This document shows positions 38,454-49,065 of a DNA stretch of 64,000 bases, piece by piece. Below the pieces are notes generated by a model. It saw only the letters and a program-made list of their open reading frames with translations, made no database searches and was not told the origin of the DNA. The position numbers were made by a program, and so were the translations under genes. The stretch is from positions 1,116,001 through 1,180,000 of the forward strand of contig NZ_PHKV01000001.1 of NCBI RefSeq assembly GCF_002846205.1. Direction: 5' to 3'. This DNA is from Xanthomonas prunicola. Its GTDB lineage: Bacteria > Pseudomonadota > Gammaproteobacteria > Xanthomonadales > Xanthomonadaceae. The first letter of the stretch is position 1, and each line of letters starts with the position of its first letter.

Positions 38454-39023
38454 TCAGTGGCAAAAATCGCCCAGGCCGCGCACCAGCGCGGCGTGATGCA
38501 GTGCATCCAGCTGCCACTGCTCGGCGTAATGCGATGCCGCACGCGCCGTGCTGGCCGGGCAGTCAGGCGCGCTACGCGCTGATGCCACATCGGCCAACGC
38601 ATCGAGCAGTTCGCCCTGCAGTTGATCCAGGCGTGCACGCAGCGCGGTGAGATCCGGACGTGCGGTGTTCGGTGCACGTCCGCGCTCGTGCCAACGGTTC
38701 AATAGCGCGTACTGCACCGACTTGTTGGCTTCAATTTGCGCGCCAAAGAAACGCGCCGCGTCGTCGGCATCCAGCCCATGCGCGGGCGCCTGGTCGCGCA
38801 CGCTTTGCAATACCGCCGCCTCGCGTGCCTGATCCAGCACCGGCTTGCCACTGTCCCACTTGCTCAGCGCCACCGCATCGCCAATGGCATTGCGCTGCAC
38901 GATGCGGTCCATCAACAGATCCAGCGGCGGCTGGCTGCGCGCCGGCAATGCGCACCCCAGCAGTCCGGCGGCCAACAGGCCGGTCACTATGTAAGCGCGA
39001 ATGCCATCGATCGAGCGGGCCAT
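38454..39023 (-). CDS. Secreted/periplasmic chorismate mutase (AroQ-gamma type)
   Basis: Rearranges chorismate to prephenate. 189 aa with an N-terminal export signal (YIVTGLLAAGLLGCALPARSQ; the LLGC could be an imperfect lipobox). The all-helical AroQ core follows: PLDLLMDRIVQRNAIGDAVALSKWDSGKPVLDQAREAAVL, with the Arg and Lys residues expected in the active site, then DDAARFFGAQIEANKSVQYALLNRW. Export distinguishes the gamma class, known from Xanthomonas oryzae and other plant or animal associates, from cytoplasmic mutases. ATG 39023 has AAGGAA 7 nt upstream. A single gene downstream of the atp terminator. Confidence 0.85.
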   Translation of the reverse strand: MARSIDGIRAYIVTGLLAAGLLGCALPARSQPPLDLLMDRIVQRNAIGDAVALSKWDSGKPVLDQAREAAVLQSVRDQAPAHGLDADDAARFFGAQIEANKSVQYALLNRWHERGRAPNTARPDLTALRARLDQLQGELLDALADVASARSAPDCPASTARAASHYAEQWQLDALHHAALVRGLGDFCH

Positions 39024-39145
39024 ACCATGTTCCTTAACGTAGCTGGATAACGTTGCCATGCACCACTGCCGGGCAGCGGTGCGCCAAGGCAGGCAGTGTG
39101 CCTGCCGCGCACCACGACCGATTCGCGGACCCGCAGGCGGATCCC

Positions 39146-39180
39146 CAAAAACGAAAACGCCGACACGAGGGTCGGCGTTT
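39146..39180 (-). terminator. Rho-independent terminator of the atp operon
   Basis: Perfect 10-bp stem (39155-39164 with 39171-39180), 6-nt loop; on the minus strand it is followed by TCGTTTTTGG. It lies 75 nt after the atpC stop. Confidence 0.85.
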
Positions 39181-39254
39181 CGAACGTCTTCTCTGAAGAT
39201 GACCTTGCAGCGGGTTGCAGTGCACGCCCGCCCATCGGGTCGGCACGCAGCCAC

Positions 39255-39677
39255 TTAGTGCTTGAGGTTGCGACGCAGGCGCTCCAGCGCCTGCAATTGC
39301 ACCGTCGCTTCAGCCAGCCGACGCTGCGCCTCGGCCACGTCCACCGTGCTACCCCGGTTGGCAAGCAGCCGCTCGGCCTCTTCCTTGACCTTGCGCACGG
39401 CGGCTTCGTCGATGTCCTGTGCACGCACTGCGGTGTCGACCAGGATGGTCACCACCTGCGGCTGCACTTCCAGGATGCCGCCGGAAATAGCGAAATCCAG
39501 ATGTTCGCCGCTGGCGGTGGTCACCACCACCTTGCCCGGCTTCAGGCGTGTGATCAGCGGCGCGTGCTTGGGTGCAATACCCAGCTCGCCCAACTCGCCG
39601 GTGGCCACGACCAGCGTCGCCTCACCGTGGAAGATTTCCTTCTCGGCGCTGACGATGTCGCAACGGATAGTGCTCAT
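39255..39677 (-). CDS. atpC: F1 ATP synthase epsilon subunit
   Basis: Central-stalk subunit that couples rotation and inhibits ATP hydrolysis. 140 aa: N-terminal beta-sandwich ([41 protein letters not shown], then [25 protein letters not shown]) and the C-terminal two-helix domain ([34 protein letters not shown]). Last gene of the operon. Its ribosome-binding site (GAGG) lies inside an 18-bp perfect palindrome immediately upstream, so translation could be limited by a hairpin. Confidence 0.97.
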   Translation of the reverse strand: MSTIRCDIVSAEKEIFHGEATLVVATGELGELGIAPKHAPLITRLKPGKVVVTTASGEHLDFAISGGILEVQPQVVTILVDTAVRAQDIDEAAVRKVKEEAERLLANRGSTVDVAEAQRRLAEATVQLQALERLRRNLKH

Positions 39678-39680
39678 TTT

Positions 39681-39698
39681 GCCTCACTTAAGTGAGGC
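39681..39698 (-). promoter_or_regulatory. 18-bp perfect palindrome covering the atpC ribosome-binding site
   Basis: GCCTCACTTAAGTGAGGC reads the same on both strands. On the transcript it ends 3 nt before the atpC ATG and includes the GAGG Shine-Dalgarno, so folding would hide the ribosome-binding site; alternatively it is a protein operator. Confidence 0.55.
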
Positions 39699-39836
39699 GG
39701 GAATCGGGAGTCGGGAATCGGGAATGGGAAGAGCGACTGGCTGCGCACGCTTCCTGTTCCCGCACTCCGACTCGCCTATAACCCGCCTTTACGATTCCCG
39801 ATTCCCGATTCCCGATTCCAGCCGCCTAGCGGCTGG
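39699..39836. repeat. Intergenic repeat with inverted GGGAATCGGGAATC arms (atpD-atpC gap)
   Basis: Left arm 39699-39729 is built of GGGAATC/GGGAGTC units; right arm 39792-39820 is the complementary GATTCCC unit repeated four times. A separate 8-bp stem with a 3-nt loop (39818-39836) follows next to the atpD stop. The arms can pair across about 60 nt. The same family occurs at 41313, 42281 and 59800. Confidence 0.75.
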
Positions 39837-39843
39837 AGTCACA

Positions 39844-42257
<2,414 letters not shown>

Positions 42258-42280
42258 ACTCGCTCGCTTCGCTCGCTTAG

Positions 42281-42445
42281 TGGGATTCGGGAATCGGGAT
42301 TCGGGGTTGGCTAAAGCCCCCCTACCTCACCGCTTCCGCGAACCCCGGATGCCTAACTTTTGGGATTTAAGAGCGAGGATTCGGCATCAGCCGAGACCCG
42401 AACCACCGCTCCTACAAATCCCGAATGCCCAATCCCGACTCCCGG
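42281..42445. repeat. Intergenic repeat with inverted arms (atpA-atpG gap)
   Basis: Left arm 42281-42306 (GGGATTCGGGAATCGGGATT type) and right arm about 42415-42445 (AATCCCGAATGCCCAATCCC type). Fills nearly the whole 193-nt gap between atpA and atpG. Confidence 0.7.
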
Positions 42446-42450
42446 CGCTG

Positions 42451-43998
42451 TTACCAGCTGCCCGTGGTCTTGAACTCTTCGATGCCCTTCTTGAAGCCGG
42501 CTTCGATGTCGTTGTCCCAACCGCCGGTGCTGTTGATCTTGTTGATCAGCTCGCCCTGGGTGTTGGCGAAGTGCGCGTGCAGGCCTTCTTCGAACGCCAG
42601 CAGCTTGTTGACCGGCACCTCGTCGAGGTAACCCTCGTTGACGGCATAGATCGACAGCGCCTGGTTGGCGATGGACATCGGCGCGTACTGCTTCTGCTTC
42701 ATCAGTTCGGTGACGCGCTGACCGCGCTCGAGCTGCTTGCGGGTGGCTTCGTCCAGGTCCGAGGCGAACTGCGCGAACGCCGCCAGCTCACGGTACTGCG
42801 CCAGCGAGATACGGATGCCGCCGGACAGCTTCTTGATGATCTTGGTCTGGGCTGCACCACCGACGCGCGACACCGAGATACCGGCGTTCACGGCCGGGCG
42901 GATACCGGCGTTGAACAGGTCGGTTTCCAGGAAGATCTGGCCGTCGGTGATCGAGATCACGTTGGTCGGCACGAACGCGGAGACGTCGCCGGCCTGCGTT
43001 TCGATGATCGGCAGCGCGGTCAGCGAACCGGTCTTGCCGGTCACCGCACCGTTGGTGAACTTCTCCACGTATTCCTCGGACACGCGCGCTGCGCGCTCCA
43101 GCAGGCGGGAGTGCAGATAGAACACGTCGCCCGGGTAGGCTTCGCGACCCGGCGGGCGCTTGAGCAGCAGCGAGATCTGGCGGTAGGCCACGGCCTGCTT
43201 GGACAGATCGTCGTACACGATCAGCGCGTCTTCGCCGCGGTCCATGAAGTACTCACCCATGGTGCAGCCGGCGTAGGGGCTGATGTACTGCATCGCGGCC
43301 GATTCGGACGCGGTCGCCGCCACCACCACGGTGTGCGCCAGCGCGCCGTTTTCTTCCAGCTTGCGCACGATGTTGGCGACAGTCGAGGCCTTCTGGCCGA
43401 TCGCCACGTACACGCACTTGATGCCGGTGCCTTTCTGGTTGATCACCGCATCGATCGCCAGCGCGGTCTTGCCGGTCTGACGGTCGCCGATGACCAGCTC
43501 GCGCTGGCCGCGGCCGATCGGGATCATCGCATCGACCGACTTGTAACCGGTCTGCACCGGCTGGTCGACCGACTTACGCCAGATCACGCCGGGCGCAACG
43601 CGCTCCACCGGTGCGGTCTGGGTGGCGCCCAGCGGGCCCTTGCCGTCGATCGGCTCGCCCAGCGCGTTGACCACGCGACCGAGCAGTTCCGGACCGACCG
43701 GCACTTCCAGGATGCGGCCGGTGGTCTTGGCCACGTCGCCTTCGCGCAGGTTCTCGTAATCGCCCAGCACCACGGCGCCGACCGAATCGCGCTCCAGGTT
43801 CAGTGCGAGCGCGAAGGTGTTGTTCGGCAGTTCGATCATTTCGCCCTGCATCACGTCGGCCAGGCCGAAGATGCGCACGATGCCGTCGGACACGCTGGTC
43901 ACGGAGCCTTCGTTGCGCGACTCTGCGGACAGCTTGACCGCCTCGATGCGGGTCTTGATCAGGTCGCTGATTTCGGAGGGGTTGAGCGTGGTTGCCAT
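42451..43998 (-). CDS. atpA: F1 ATP synthase alpha subunit
   Basis: Non-catalytic nucleotide-binding subunit. 515 aa starting [33 protein letters not shown]-loop [14 protein letters not shown] around residue 170, [23 protein letters not shown], and the conserved Arg region in [16 protein letters not shown]. Lies 47 nt after atpH. Normal length and start. Confidence 0.98.
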   Translation of the reverse strand: MATTLNPSEISDLIKTRIEAVKLSAESRNEGSVTSVSDGIVRIFGLADVMQGEMIELPNNTFALALNLERDSVGAVVLGDYENLREGDVAKTTGRILEVPVGPELLGRVVNALGEPIDGKGPLGATQTAPVERVAPGVIWRKSVDQPVQTGYKSVDAMIPIGRGQRELVIGDRQTGKTALAIDAVINQKGTGIKCVYVAIGQKASTVANIVRKLEENGALAHTVVVAATASESAAMQYISPYAGCTMGEYFMDRGEDALIVYDDLSKQAVAYRQISLLLKRPPGREAYPGDVFYLHSRLLERAARVSEEYVEKFTNGAVTGKTGSLTALPIIETQAGDVSAFVPTNVISITDGQIFLETDLFNAGIRPAVNAGISVSRVGGAAQTKIIKKLSGGIRISLAQYRELAAFAQFASDLDEATRKQLERGQRVTELMKQKQYAPMSIANQALSIYAVNEGYLDEVPVNKLLAFEEGLHAHFANTQGELINKINSTGGWDNDIEAGFKKGIEEFKTTGSW

Positions 43999-44045
43999 CG
44001 TTCAGTCCTAGGTGCCGGCCGCAGGGGCCATGCGTTTATGTGAAT

Positions 44046-44573
44046 TCAGTGGGCGAGCGAGCTTTGCAGACGCGCAAGCTTGCCCTTCAGCGAGCCGTCG
44101 ATGACCACGTCGCCGGTGTCGATCACCGCGCCGCCGATCAGCGACGCATCGACTGCGGTGGTGATGTCCACTTCGCGGCCGAAGCGCTTCTTCAGCGCAG
44201 CAGCGATCGTGTCGAGTTCGGTCTGGCTCATTGCCGCAGCCGAGGTCACCGTCGCCTTGACGACGTGTTCGGCATCGGCACGCAGTTGTTCGTACAAGCC
44301 TGCGATTTCCGGCAGCAGCGACAGCCGCTGCGCATCGGCTAGCACGCCGAGGAAACGCAGATAGTCCTCGCCCGCCTGCGGCGGCTCCAACAGCGTCACT
44401 GCCTGTTCCTGGCCCAGGGCCGGGTTGAGCAGCAGCGCGGCCACGCGCGGGTCGCCGGCCACCTGCGCCGAAAACGCCAGCGCATCGGACCAGGGCGCGA
44501 AGTTGCCGCCCTCACGCGCGATCGCAAACGCGGCACGGCCGTAGGGACGGGCAAGGGTGAGGGCCTGACTCAT
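44046..44573 (-). CDS. atpH: F1 ATP synthase delta subunit
   Basis: Peripheral-stalk subunit joining F1 to subunit b. 175 aa: N-terminal helical bundle ([29 protein letters not shown]) and the C-terminal [40 protein letters not shown], a delta/OSCP signature. Starts 3 nt after the atpF stop. Confidence 0.97.
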   Translation of the reverse strand: MSQALTLARPYGRAAFAIAREGGNFAPWSDALAFSAQVAGDPRVAALLLNPALGQEQAVTLLEPPQAGEDYLRFLGVLADAQRLSLLPEIAGLYEQLRADAEHVVKATVTSAAAMSQTELDTIAAALKKRFGREVDITTAVDASLIGGAVIDTGDVVIDGSLKGKLARLQSSLAH

Positions 44574-44576
44574 CGC

Positions 44577-45047
44577 TTAAATCTCCGCCGCCAGCTCGTC
44601 GAGCAGCGCCTTGTGGGCGTTGGCATCGATTTCGCGTTTGAGCAGCTTTTCTGCACCGCTGACAGCCAGCACCGAGACCTGCTTGCGCAGCTCCTCGCGG
44701 GCACGCGTGGCGGATGCATCGATCTCGGTCTGCGCCAGATCCTTCTGACGGTTAGCTTCGGCAATTGCCTCGTGCTTGGCCGCTTCGATGATCTGGTTGG
44801 CGCGCGCATGGGCCTGATCGATGATCTCGTTGGCCTTGGTGCGTGCGTCCTTCAGTGCTTCGTTGACCTTTTCCTGCGCCTGCGCCAGATCCTTCTGACT
44901 GCGATCGGCCGCAGCCAGACCTTCAGCGATCTTTTGCTGACGCTCTTCGATCGCCTGCAGCAGCGGCGGCCAGATTTTGGTCGCGACGATCCAGATCAGA
45001 CCGGCGAAGGCCAGCGCCTGGGCAAAGATGGTAAGGGTGATATCCAT
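44577..45047 (-). CDS. atpF: F0 ATP synthase subunit b
   Basis: Peripheral stalk. 156 aa: one N-terminal membrane helix ([26 protein letters not shown]) and a long charged helix rich in Ala, Gln, Glu and Lys (about 30-150) forming the dimeric right-handed coiled coil. 114 nt separate it from atpE. Confidence 0.97.
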   Translation of the reverse strand: MDITLTIFAQALAFAGLIWIVATKIWPPLLQAIEERQQKIAEGLAAADRSQKDLAQAQEKVNEALKDARTKANEIIDQAHARANQIIEAAKHEAIAEANRQKDLAQTEIDASATRAREELRKQVSVLAVSGAEKLLKREIDANAHKALLDELAAEI

Positions 45048-45161
45048 GGGTCGCTCAATCGCTGTTTAGGGGTGAAAGCGCCACCGCAGGGGCGGCGCTT
45101 TCCGACCTTCATCCGCAGATGCATCCGCTCGCGGCTGCATCCACATCCTGCTACCGCTGGA

Positions 45162-45536
<375 letters not shown>

Positions 45537-46337
45537 TCAGTGGCTGTCTTCGGCCAGGCTCAGATACACGATCGACAGCATCATGAAAATGAAGGCCTGC
45601 AGCGGAATCACCAGCAGGTGGAACAGCATCCAGCCTAGGCCGAATACGCCGCCAGCGACCATGCCGGCGATGCCCGCACCGCCCAGCACCCAGATCAGCA
45701 GGAAGACGATCTCGCCGCCGAACATGTTGCCGAACAATCGCATCGCCAACGAAATCGGCTTGCTCAGCCACTCGACGATGTTCAAAAGCAGGTTGAACGG
45801 CATCATCCACTTGCCGAACGGCGCCGTCAGGAATTCCTTGGTCATGCCACCCACGCCCTTGGAGCGCAGCGAGAACACGATCATCAGGAAGAACACGCTG
45901 ATCGACATGCCCAAGGTGGCATTGACGTCGGCGGTGGGCACCGGCTTCCAGGCGTGGATGCCGGCCCAGCCCAGCGGGATGGCGATGAAATCGGCCGGGA
46001 TCATCTTGATGAGGTTCATCAACAGGATCCAGAAGAAGATGGTGATCGCGATCGGCGTCACCAGCTTGCTGCTGCCGTGATAAGTGTCCTTGGCCTGGCG
46101 ATCGACGAATTCCAGGCAGATTTCCACAAATGCCTGCCACTTGCCCGGCACGCCGGCGGTGGCATTGCGCGTGGCCGTCCAGAACGCGAAGACCATCACC
46201 AGACCCATCAACACCGCCATGACCAGGGTATCGACGTGGATGGTCCAAAACGTGCCGCCACCCTCACGAACCGGATAGATCAGGTTCTGCAAGTGATGCT
46301 GGATATAGGAGGTAGGTGTTGCTGCCTCGCCCGCCAT
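45537..46337 (-). CDS. atpB: F0 ATP synthase subunit a
   Basis: Stator proton channel. 266 aa, polytopic. The essential Arg lies in KPISLAMRLFGNMFGGEIVFLL; the other half-channel block is LFHLLVIPLQAFIFMMLSIVYLSLA near the C-terminus. The start MAGEAATPTSYIQHHLQNL fits the family. 25 nt after atpI. Confidence 0.97.
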   Translation of the reverse strand: MAGEAATPTSYIQHHLQNLIYPVREGGGTFWTIHVDTLVMAVLMGLVMVFAFWTATRNATAGVPGKWQAFVEICLEFVDRQAKDTYHGSSKLVTPIAITIFFWILLMNLIKMIPADFIAIPLGWAGIHAWKPVPTADVNATLGMSISVFFLMIVFSLRSKGVGGMTKEFLTAPFGKWMMPFNLLLNIVEWLSKPISLAMRLFGNMFGGEIVFLLIWVLGGAGIAGMVAGGVFGLGWMLFHLLVIPLQAFIFMMLSIVYLSLAEDSH

Positions 46338-46362
46338 GTGTCCGGAGCCCTTTAAGTTCGAA

Positions 46363-46728
46363 TCAACGCCTGGCCAGAGCCAGAACCTGAAAAATCAGCC
46401 CGATGGCGATACCCGCCAACAAAGCCAGAGGAGGCAGCCGCCACAGGCCGAAGCCGAGCGCCAGCGCCACGAAAACCAACACCCACTTCAGCACCATCGC
46501 CAGGATCAGCCGCACCATGGCGATGCCCGCTGCCTGGATCCCGCCACCTAGCGCGGTACGTGCCGCAACCCAACCGCCCAGCACCGTCGCACATCCGGTC
46601 AATGCCAGACCTGCAGAGTAACGGGGACCGACCAACAGCAACCCCAGACTGGTTATAGCTACGGCGGCAAGCGGATATACCGCAGCGCGCAGCATCAACC
46701 GCCGACCCGCGTCAACGGAGTTCAGCAC
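46363..46728 (-). CDS. atpI: ATP synthase subunit I (AtpI)
   Basis: Small membrane protein at the head of the atp operon, thought to help c-ring assembly or Mg2+ supply. 121 aa with four hydrophobic segments (AAVYPLAAVAITSLGLLLVG, ALTGCATVLGGWVAA, LILAMVLKWVLVFVALALGFGLW, ALLAGIAIGLIFQVLAL). GTG 46728 is chosen: AAGG lies about 7 nt upstream. Upstream in-frame ATG codons would fall within 20 nt of the predicted transcription start and have no ribosome-binding site. Confidence 0.85.
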   Translation of the reverse strand: MLNSVDAGRRLMLRAAVYPLAAVAITSLGLLLVGPRYSAGLALTGCATVLGGWVAARTALGGGIQAAGIAMVRLILAMVLKWVLVFVALALGFGLWRLPPLALLAGIAIGLIFQVLALARR

Positions 46729-46787
46729 TACGGTTACCTTACGTGTGAATGGGTGGGAAGCGCAGTTGCGCCTCGTCGAGCCGCGAA

Positions 46788-46817
46788 AGTATAGCAATGG
46801 GACAAATTGCGAGACAA
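46788..46817 (-). promoter_or_regulatory. Sigma70 promoter of the atp operon
   Basis: On the minus strand: TTGTCT (46817-46812), 18-nt spacer, TATACT (46793-46788; 5/6 match). Transcription would start near 46780, about 50 nt before the atpI GTG. Confidence 0.7.
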
Positions 46818-46985
46818 CCGGCAGAGGTCATCACTTGCTGCGATGCACCACGTGGCGGCCGCCGCAGCGGGTGGGAACTTTGCCACAAACCGGCGGTCAG
46901 AACTTGCGAGGCCTGCACATCCTCGTCGAAAGGTAACGCCGCAGGCCGCGTCTGGGAGCCCTGGGAGACCGGGGCTCCTGCTTTT
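46802..46985 (+). ncRNA. Possible small RNA (low confidence)
   Basis: On the plus strand TTGCGC (46766-46771), 18 nt, TATAGC (46790-46795) could start a transcript near 46802. Inside are a GGCCTGC / GCAGGCC stem (46910-46916 with 46941-46947) and a terminal hairpin GGAGCCC / GGGCTCC (46955-46961 with 46972-46978) followed by TGCTTTT. No coding frame fits. I could not match it to a known RNA family; its promoter overlaps the atp promoter on the other strand. Confidence 0.3.
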
Positions 46986-47362
46986 CGTACGCATTTTGTC
47001 GCACATTGACACTTTCCCATCGGCGGTCCAATCCGCTGCAGCGCACGCTCGTTTGGATCCCTGCGGCGCCGCGATGGCGGCCATCTTGCCGCATGGCGCT
47101 GCACCGGTTGCGCAATGGGCAGCGGCGACCGTACCTGAAGGTATGCACTACGCCACACTTTTCACGTGTCGTTTTCAGCGCCGAACTTGCCGTCGCCGGA
47201 GTGCGGCGCCCATGCCTATTGGACATGCGGACCGTTTTGTCCGATTGCTATCTCCGCCTTCACAGCTGTGCGACAGGTCCTTCACTTCTGGAAGACGTCA
47301 CCTTATCGATAGTGCGCGCCACAGGCCCAACGGCCTGACCATTCCAAGAATTCGGAGCTCCC

Positions 47363-48175
47363 ATGAAACACCTCCTCGCACTGGCGATCCCGTGCGTTCT
47401 GGCCGTCGCCTACGTCGCGCCCGCACACGCTGAAGATACCGATGACCGCTTCCAGATTCGCCTCGGTGCGATGAATGTGGACAACGACAACACCATCCGC
47501 GGCAACACGCTGCTGGCGGGCAACAACGTGTCGGTCAACGAAGATTTCAAGCTGGGCGGCAAGGAATGGGAGCCGCGCGTGGATGGCGTGTTCCGCATCA
47601 GCACCCGTCAGCGTCTGATCTTCGACTACTTCAAGTACGACAAGGATCGCCGCGAGACCCTGACCCAGGATCTGAGCGCCGGCGGTGTGACCGTGCCGAG
47701 CGGCAGCTTCATCAAGGGCGAGCTGAAATATCAGGTTGCGACCTTCGTGTACGACTACTCGGTGGTCGATTCGCCGGAATTCAGTCTGGGCCTGCAGATC
47801 GGCGCCGAGTACGCCAAGGTCGAAGCCAATGCGTATGCCGACCTGGGGAGCGCGTTCACTGGCGACGTCGTGGACGAAAGCGAAGACGGCGTTGCGCCGG
47901 TCGTCGGCATCCGCTTCACCGCGCGTCCGAGCGAACACTGGCTGTTCAACGTGCAGGGCCAGTACCTCAACACCAGCTGGGGCGACTTCGGCGACTACGA
48001 AGGCGATCTGAGCCGCGCCAACGCAATTGCCGAATACCGCTTCACCAAGAACTTCGGCATCTTTGCCGGCTACGACTGGTTCAAGCTGGACGTCGACAAG
48101 AGCGGCAGCGACGGCCTGATCGGCCTGAAGCAGGAGTTCAAGGGCCCGGTGGCAGGCGTGACGTTCGCGTTCTGA
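47363..48175 (+). CDS. Outer-membrane beta-barrel protein, unknown subtype
   Basis: 270 aa with a signal peptide (HLLALAIPCVLAVAYVAPAHA). The mature chain has alternating aromatic/hydrophobic beta-strands (DRFQIRLGAMNVDND, VDGVFRISTRQRLIFDYFKYD, YRFTKNFGIFAGYDWFKLDVD) and ends VAGVTFAF with the C-terminal Phe used by the BAM assembly machinery. Length and ending fit an 8- to 12-strand barrel. It resembles small OmpA/OmpW-like porin-fold proteins only in general; no ligand can be proposed. Monocistronic with its own terminator. Confidence 0.75.
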   Translation: MKHLLALAIPCVLAVAYVAPAHAEDTDDRFQIRLGAMNVDNDNTIRGNTLLAGNNVSVNEDFKLGGKEWEPRVDGVFRISTRQRLIFDYFKYDKDRRETLTQDLSAGGVTVPSGSFIKGELKYQVATFVYDYSVVDSPEFSLGLQIGAEYAKVEANAYADLGSAFTGDVVDESEDGVAPVVGIRFTARPSEHWLFNVQGQYLNTSWGDFGDYEGDLSRANAIAEYRFTKNFGIFAGYDWFKLDVDKSGSDGLIGLKQEFKGPVAGVTFAF

Positions 48176-48197
48176 TCCGCCCCACTCTTGCACACGA

Positions 48198-48223
48198 AAG
48201 GCCCGCTTTTTGCGGGCCTTTTT
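48198..48223 (+). terminator. Rho-independent terminator after the outer-membrane protein gene
   Basis: 9-bp stem AAGGCCCGC / GCGGGCCTT (48198-48206 with 48212-48220), loop TTTTT, then more T. Confidence 0.88.
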
Positions 48224-48253
48224 GCGTTCTGGCAGGGTTGCCATGAAAGACAG

Positions 48254-48953
48254 TTACGGTGCGGGAAACCGCCGCGCGGCAACGCAAATGGAATCGCCAA
48301 GCGGCATCTCCCGACAGCAGCCCGCCTTTCATCGACGTAGCCTGGATCCTCGATCGGCTCGGGCACCCAATGGCCCTGCTGCGGGACCAGCTCGATGCAC
48401 TGGCGCTGCGGCTTGCCGTTGCCGACCACCACGCGTTCGGTCAACACCCCCACGAAGCGCGTAGGGATCGCGCCGAGTGCAACGTGCGGTACCAGCGTGC
48501 CCACCACCTGTTCCTGGGGAATGCAGGGTCGGCGTCGGCATGCTGCACCAGCAGCCACGCGCCAGCGACACCATCGCGACCAACCTGCGCCGCGCCCGGC
48601 AGGCCCTTGTGCTCGGCCACGATGCGACGCATCTGCGGCAGATGCGTCGCATCCACGGCAGCCATCTTGGTCATGCTCGCCGGCGACCAATCGCCAGTGG
48701 ACGCCTGTCGGTCGACGCGTTTCATCTCCAGCAGACTTGGACGCAGCGCAGGATCGGTCGGCGACGCAATCTCGGATGCGCGCGCTGCCTCGGCACGCGT
48801 CCTGGCCCACCGCTGCGCACGGTCGAAGGTTTCGGCACGCCGGCATTCGGCCAACGCGGCAGCCAGTGAGGGATCGTCGGGTCCTTGCGCGCGGGCGGTA
48901 GACACCGCGGCGACCCTGCACAGCAGCAACATTTGCAACATTCCGTGGCGCAT
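48254..48953 (-). pseudogene. Frameshifted DUF6624-like secreted protein gene
   Basis: Starts ATG 48953 behind GGAGAGAG with a signal peptide (MLQMLLLCRVAAVSTARAQ). The frame reads to AGAWLLVQHADADPAF near 48525, then the family-like sequence continues in another frame (QEQVVGTLVPHVALGAIP, TERVVVGNGKPQRQCIELVP, GHWVPEPIEDPGYVDERRAAVG). The junction is a run of four C. A second break follows at RRAAVG (extra AG in GGGAGATG), after which the third frame gives MPLGDSICVAARRFPAP and stops at 48254. W-x-L-V-Q-H-x-D, E-P-I-x-D-P-x-x-V-D-x-R-R-A-x-V-G are DUF6624 hallmarks as I know them. Two breaks argue for a decaying gene, though sequencing error is possible. Confidence 0.7.
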
Positions 48954-49015
48954 GACAGCTCTCTCCATGTGATCGGCTGCAATCCATCGCCGTACTGTGC
49001 AGCCCGCCCAAACGG

Positions 49016-49042
49016 CAACGCCCCGCGCAAGGCGGGGCGTTG
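49016..49042 (-). terminator. Terminator-like hairpin after lpdA
   Basis: 11-bp stem (49016-49026 with 49032-49042), 5-nt loop; on the minus strand a short T-containing stretch (CCGTTTGG) follows. It lies 23 nt after the lpdA stop. Confidence 0.7.
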
Positions 49043-49065
49043 TCAGCAGCGCAGCGGGGGAGCGC

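Larger units (their letters stand above)
46729..47362. other. Divergent atp / outer-membrane-protein intergenic region
   Basis: 634 bp. Contains the atp promoter (46788-46817) and a possible small transcribed element ending in a hairpin (46802-46985). The remainder up to 47362 has open frames on both strands without ribosome-binding sites or protein-like composition. Confidence 0.45.

Noticed and set aside
39699..39836. Repeated GATTCCC units considered as a CRISPR array
   Set aside because: Units are about 7 bp, contiguous, without spacers, and arranged as inverted arms; no cas genes nearby.
46802..46985. Considered as 6S RNA because of its ~184-nt length
   Set aside because: The two ends do not pair to form the closing stem and the central open-bubble pattern was not found.
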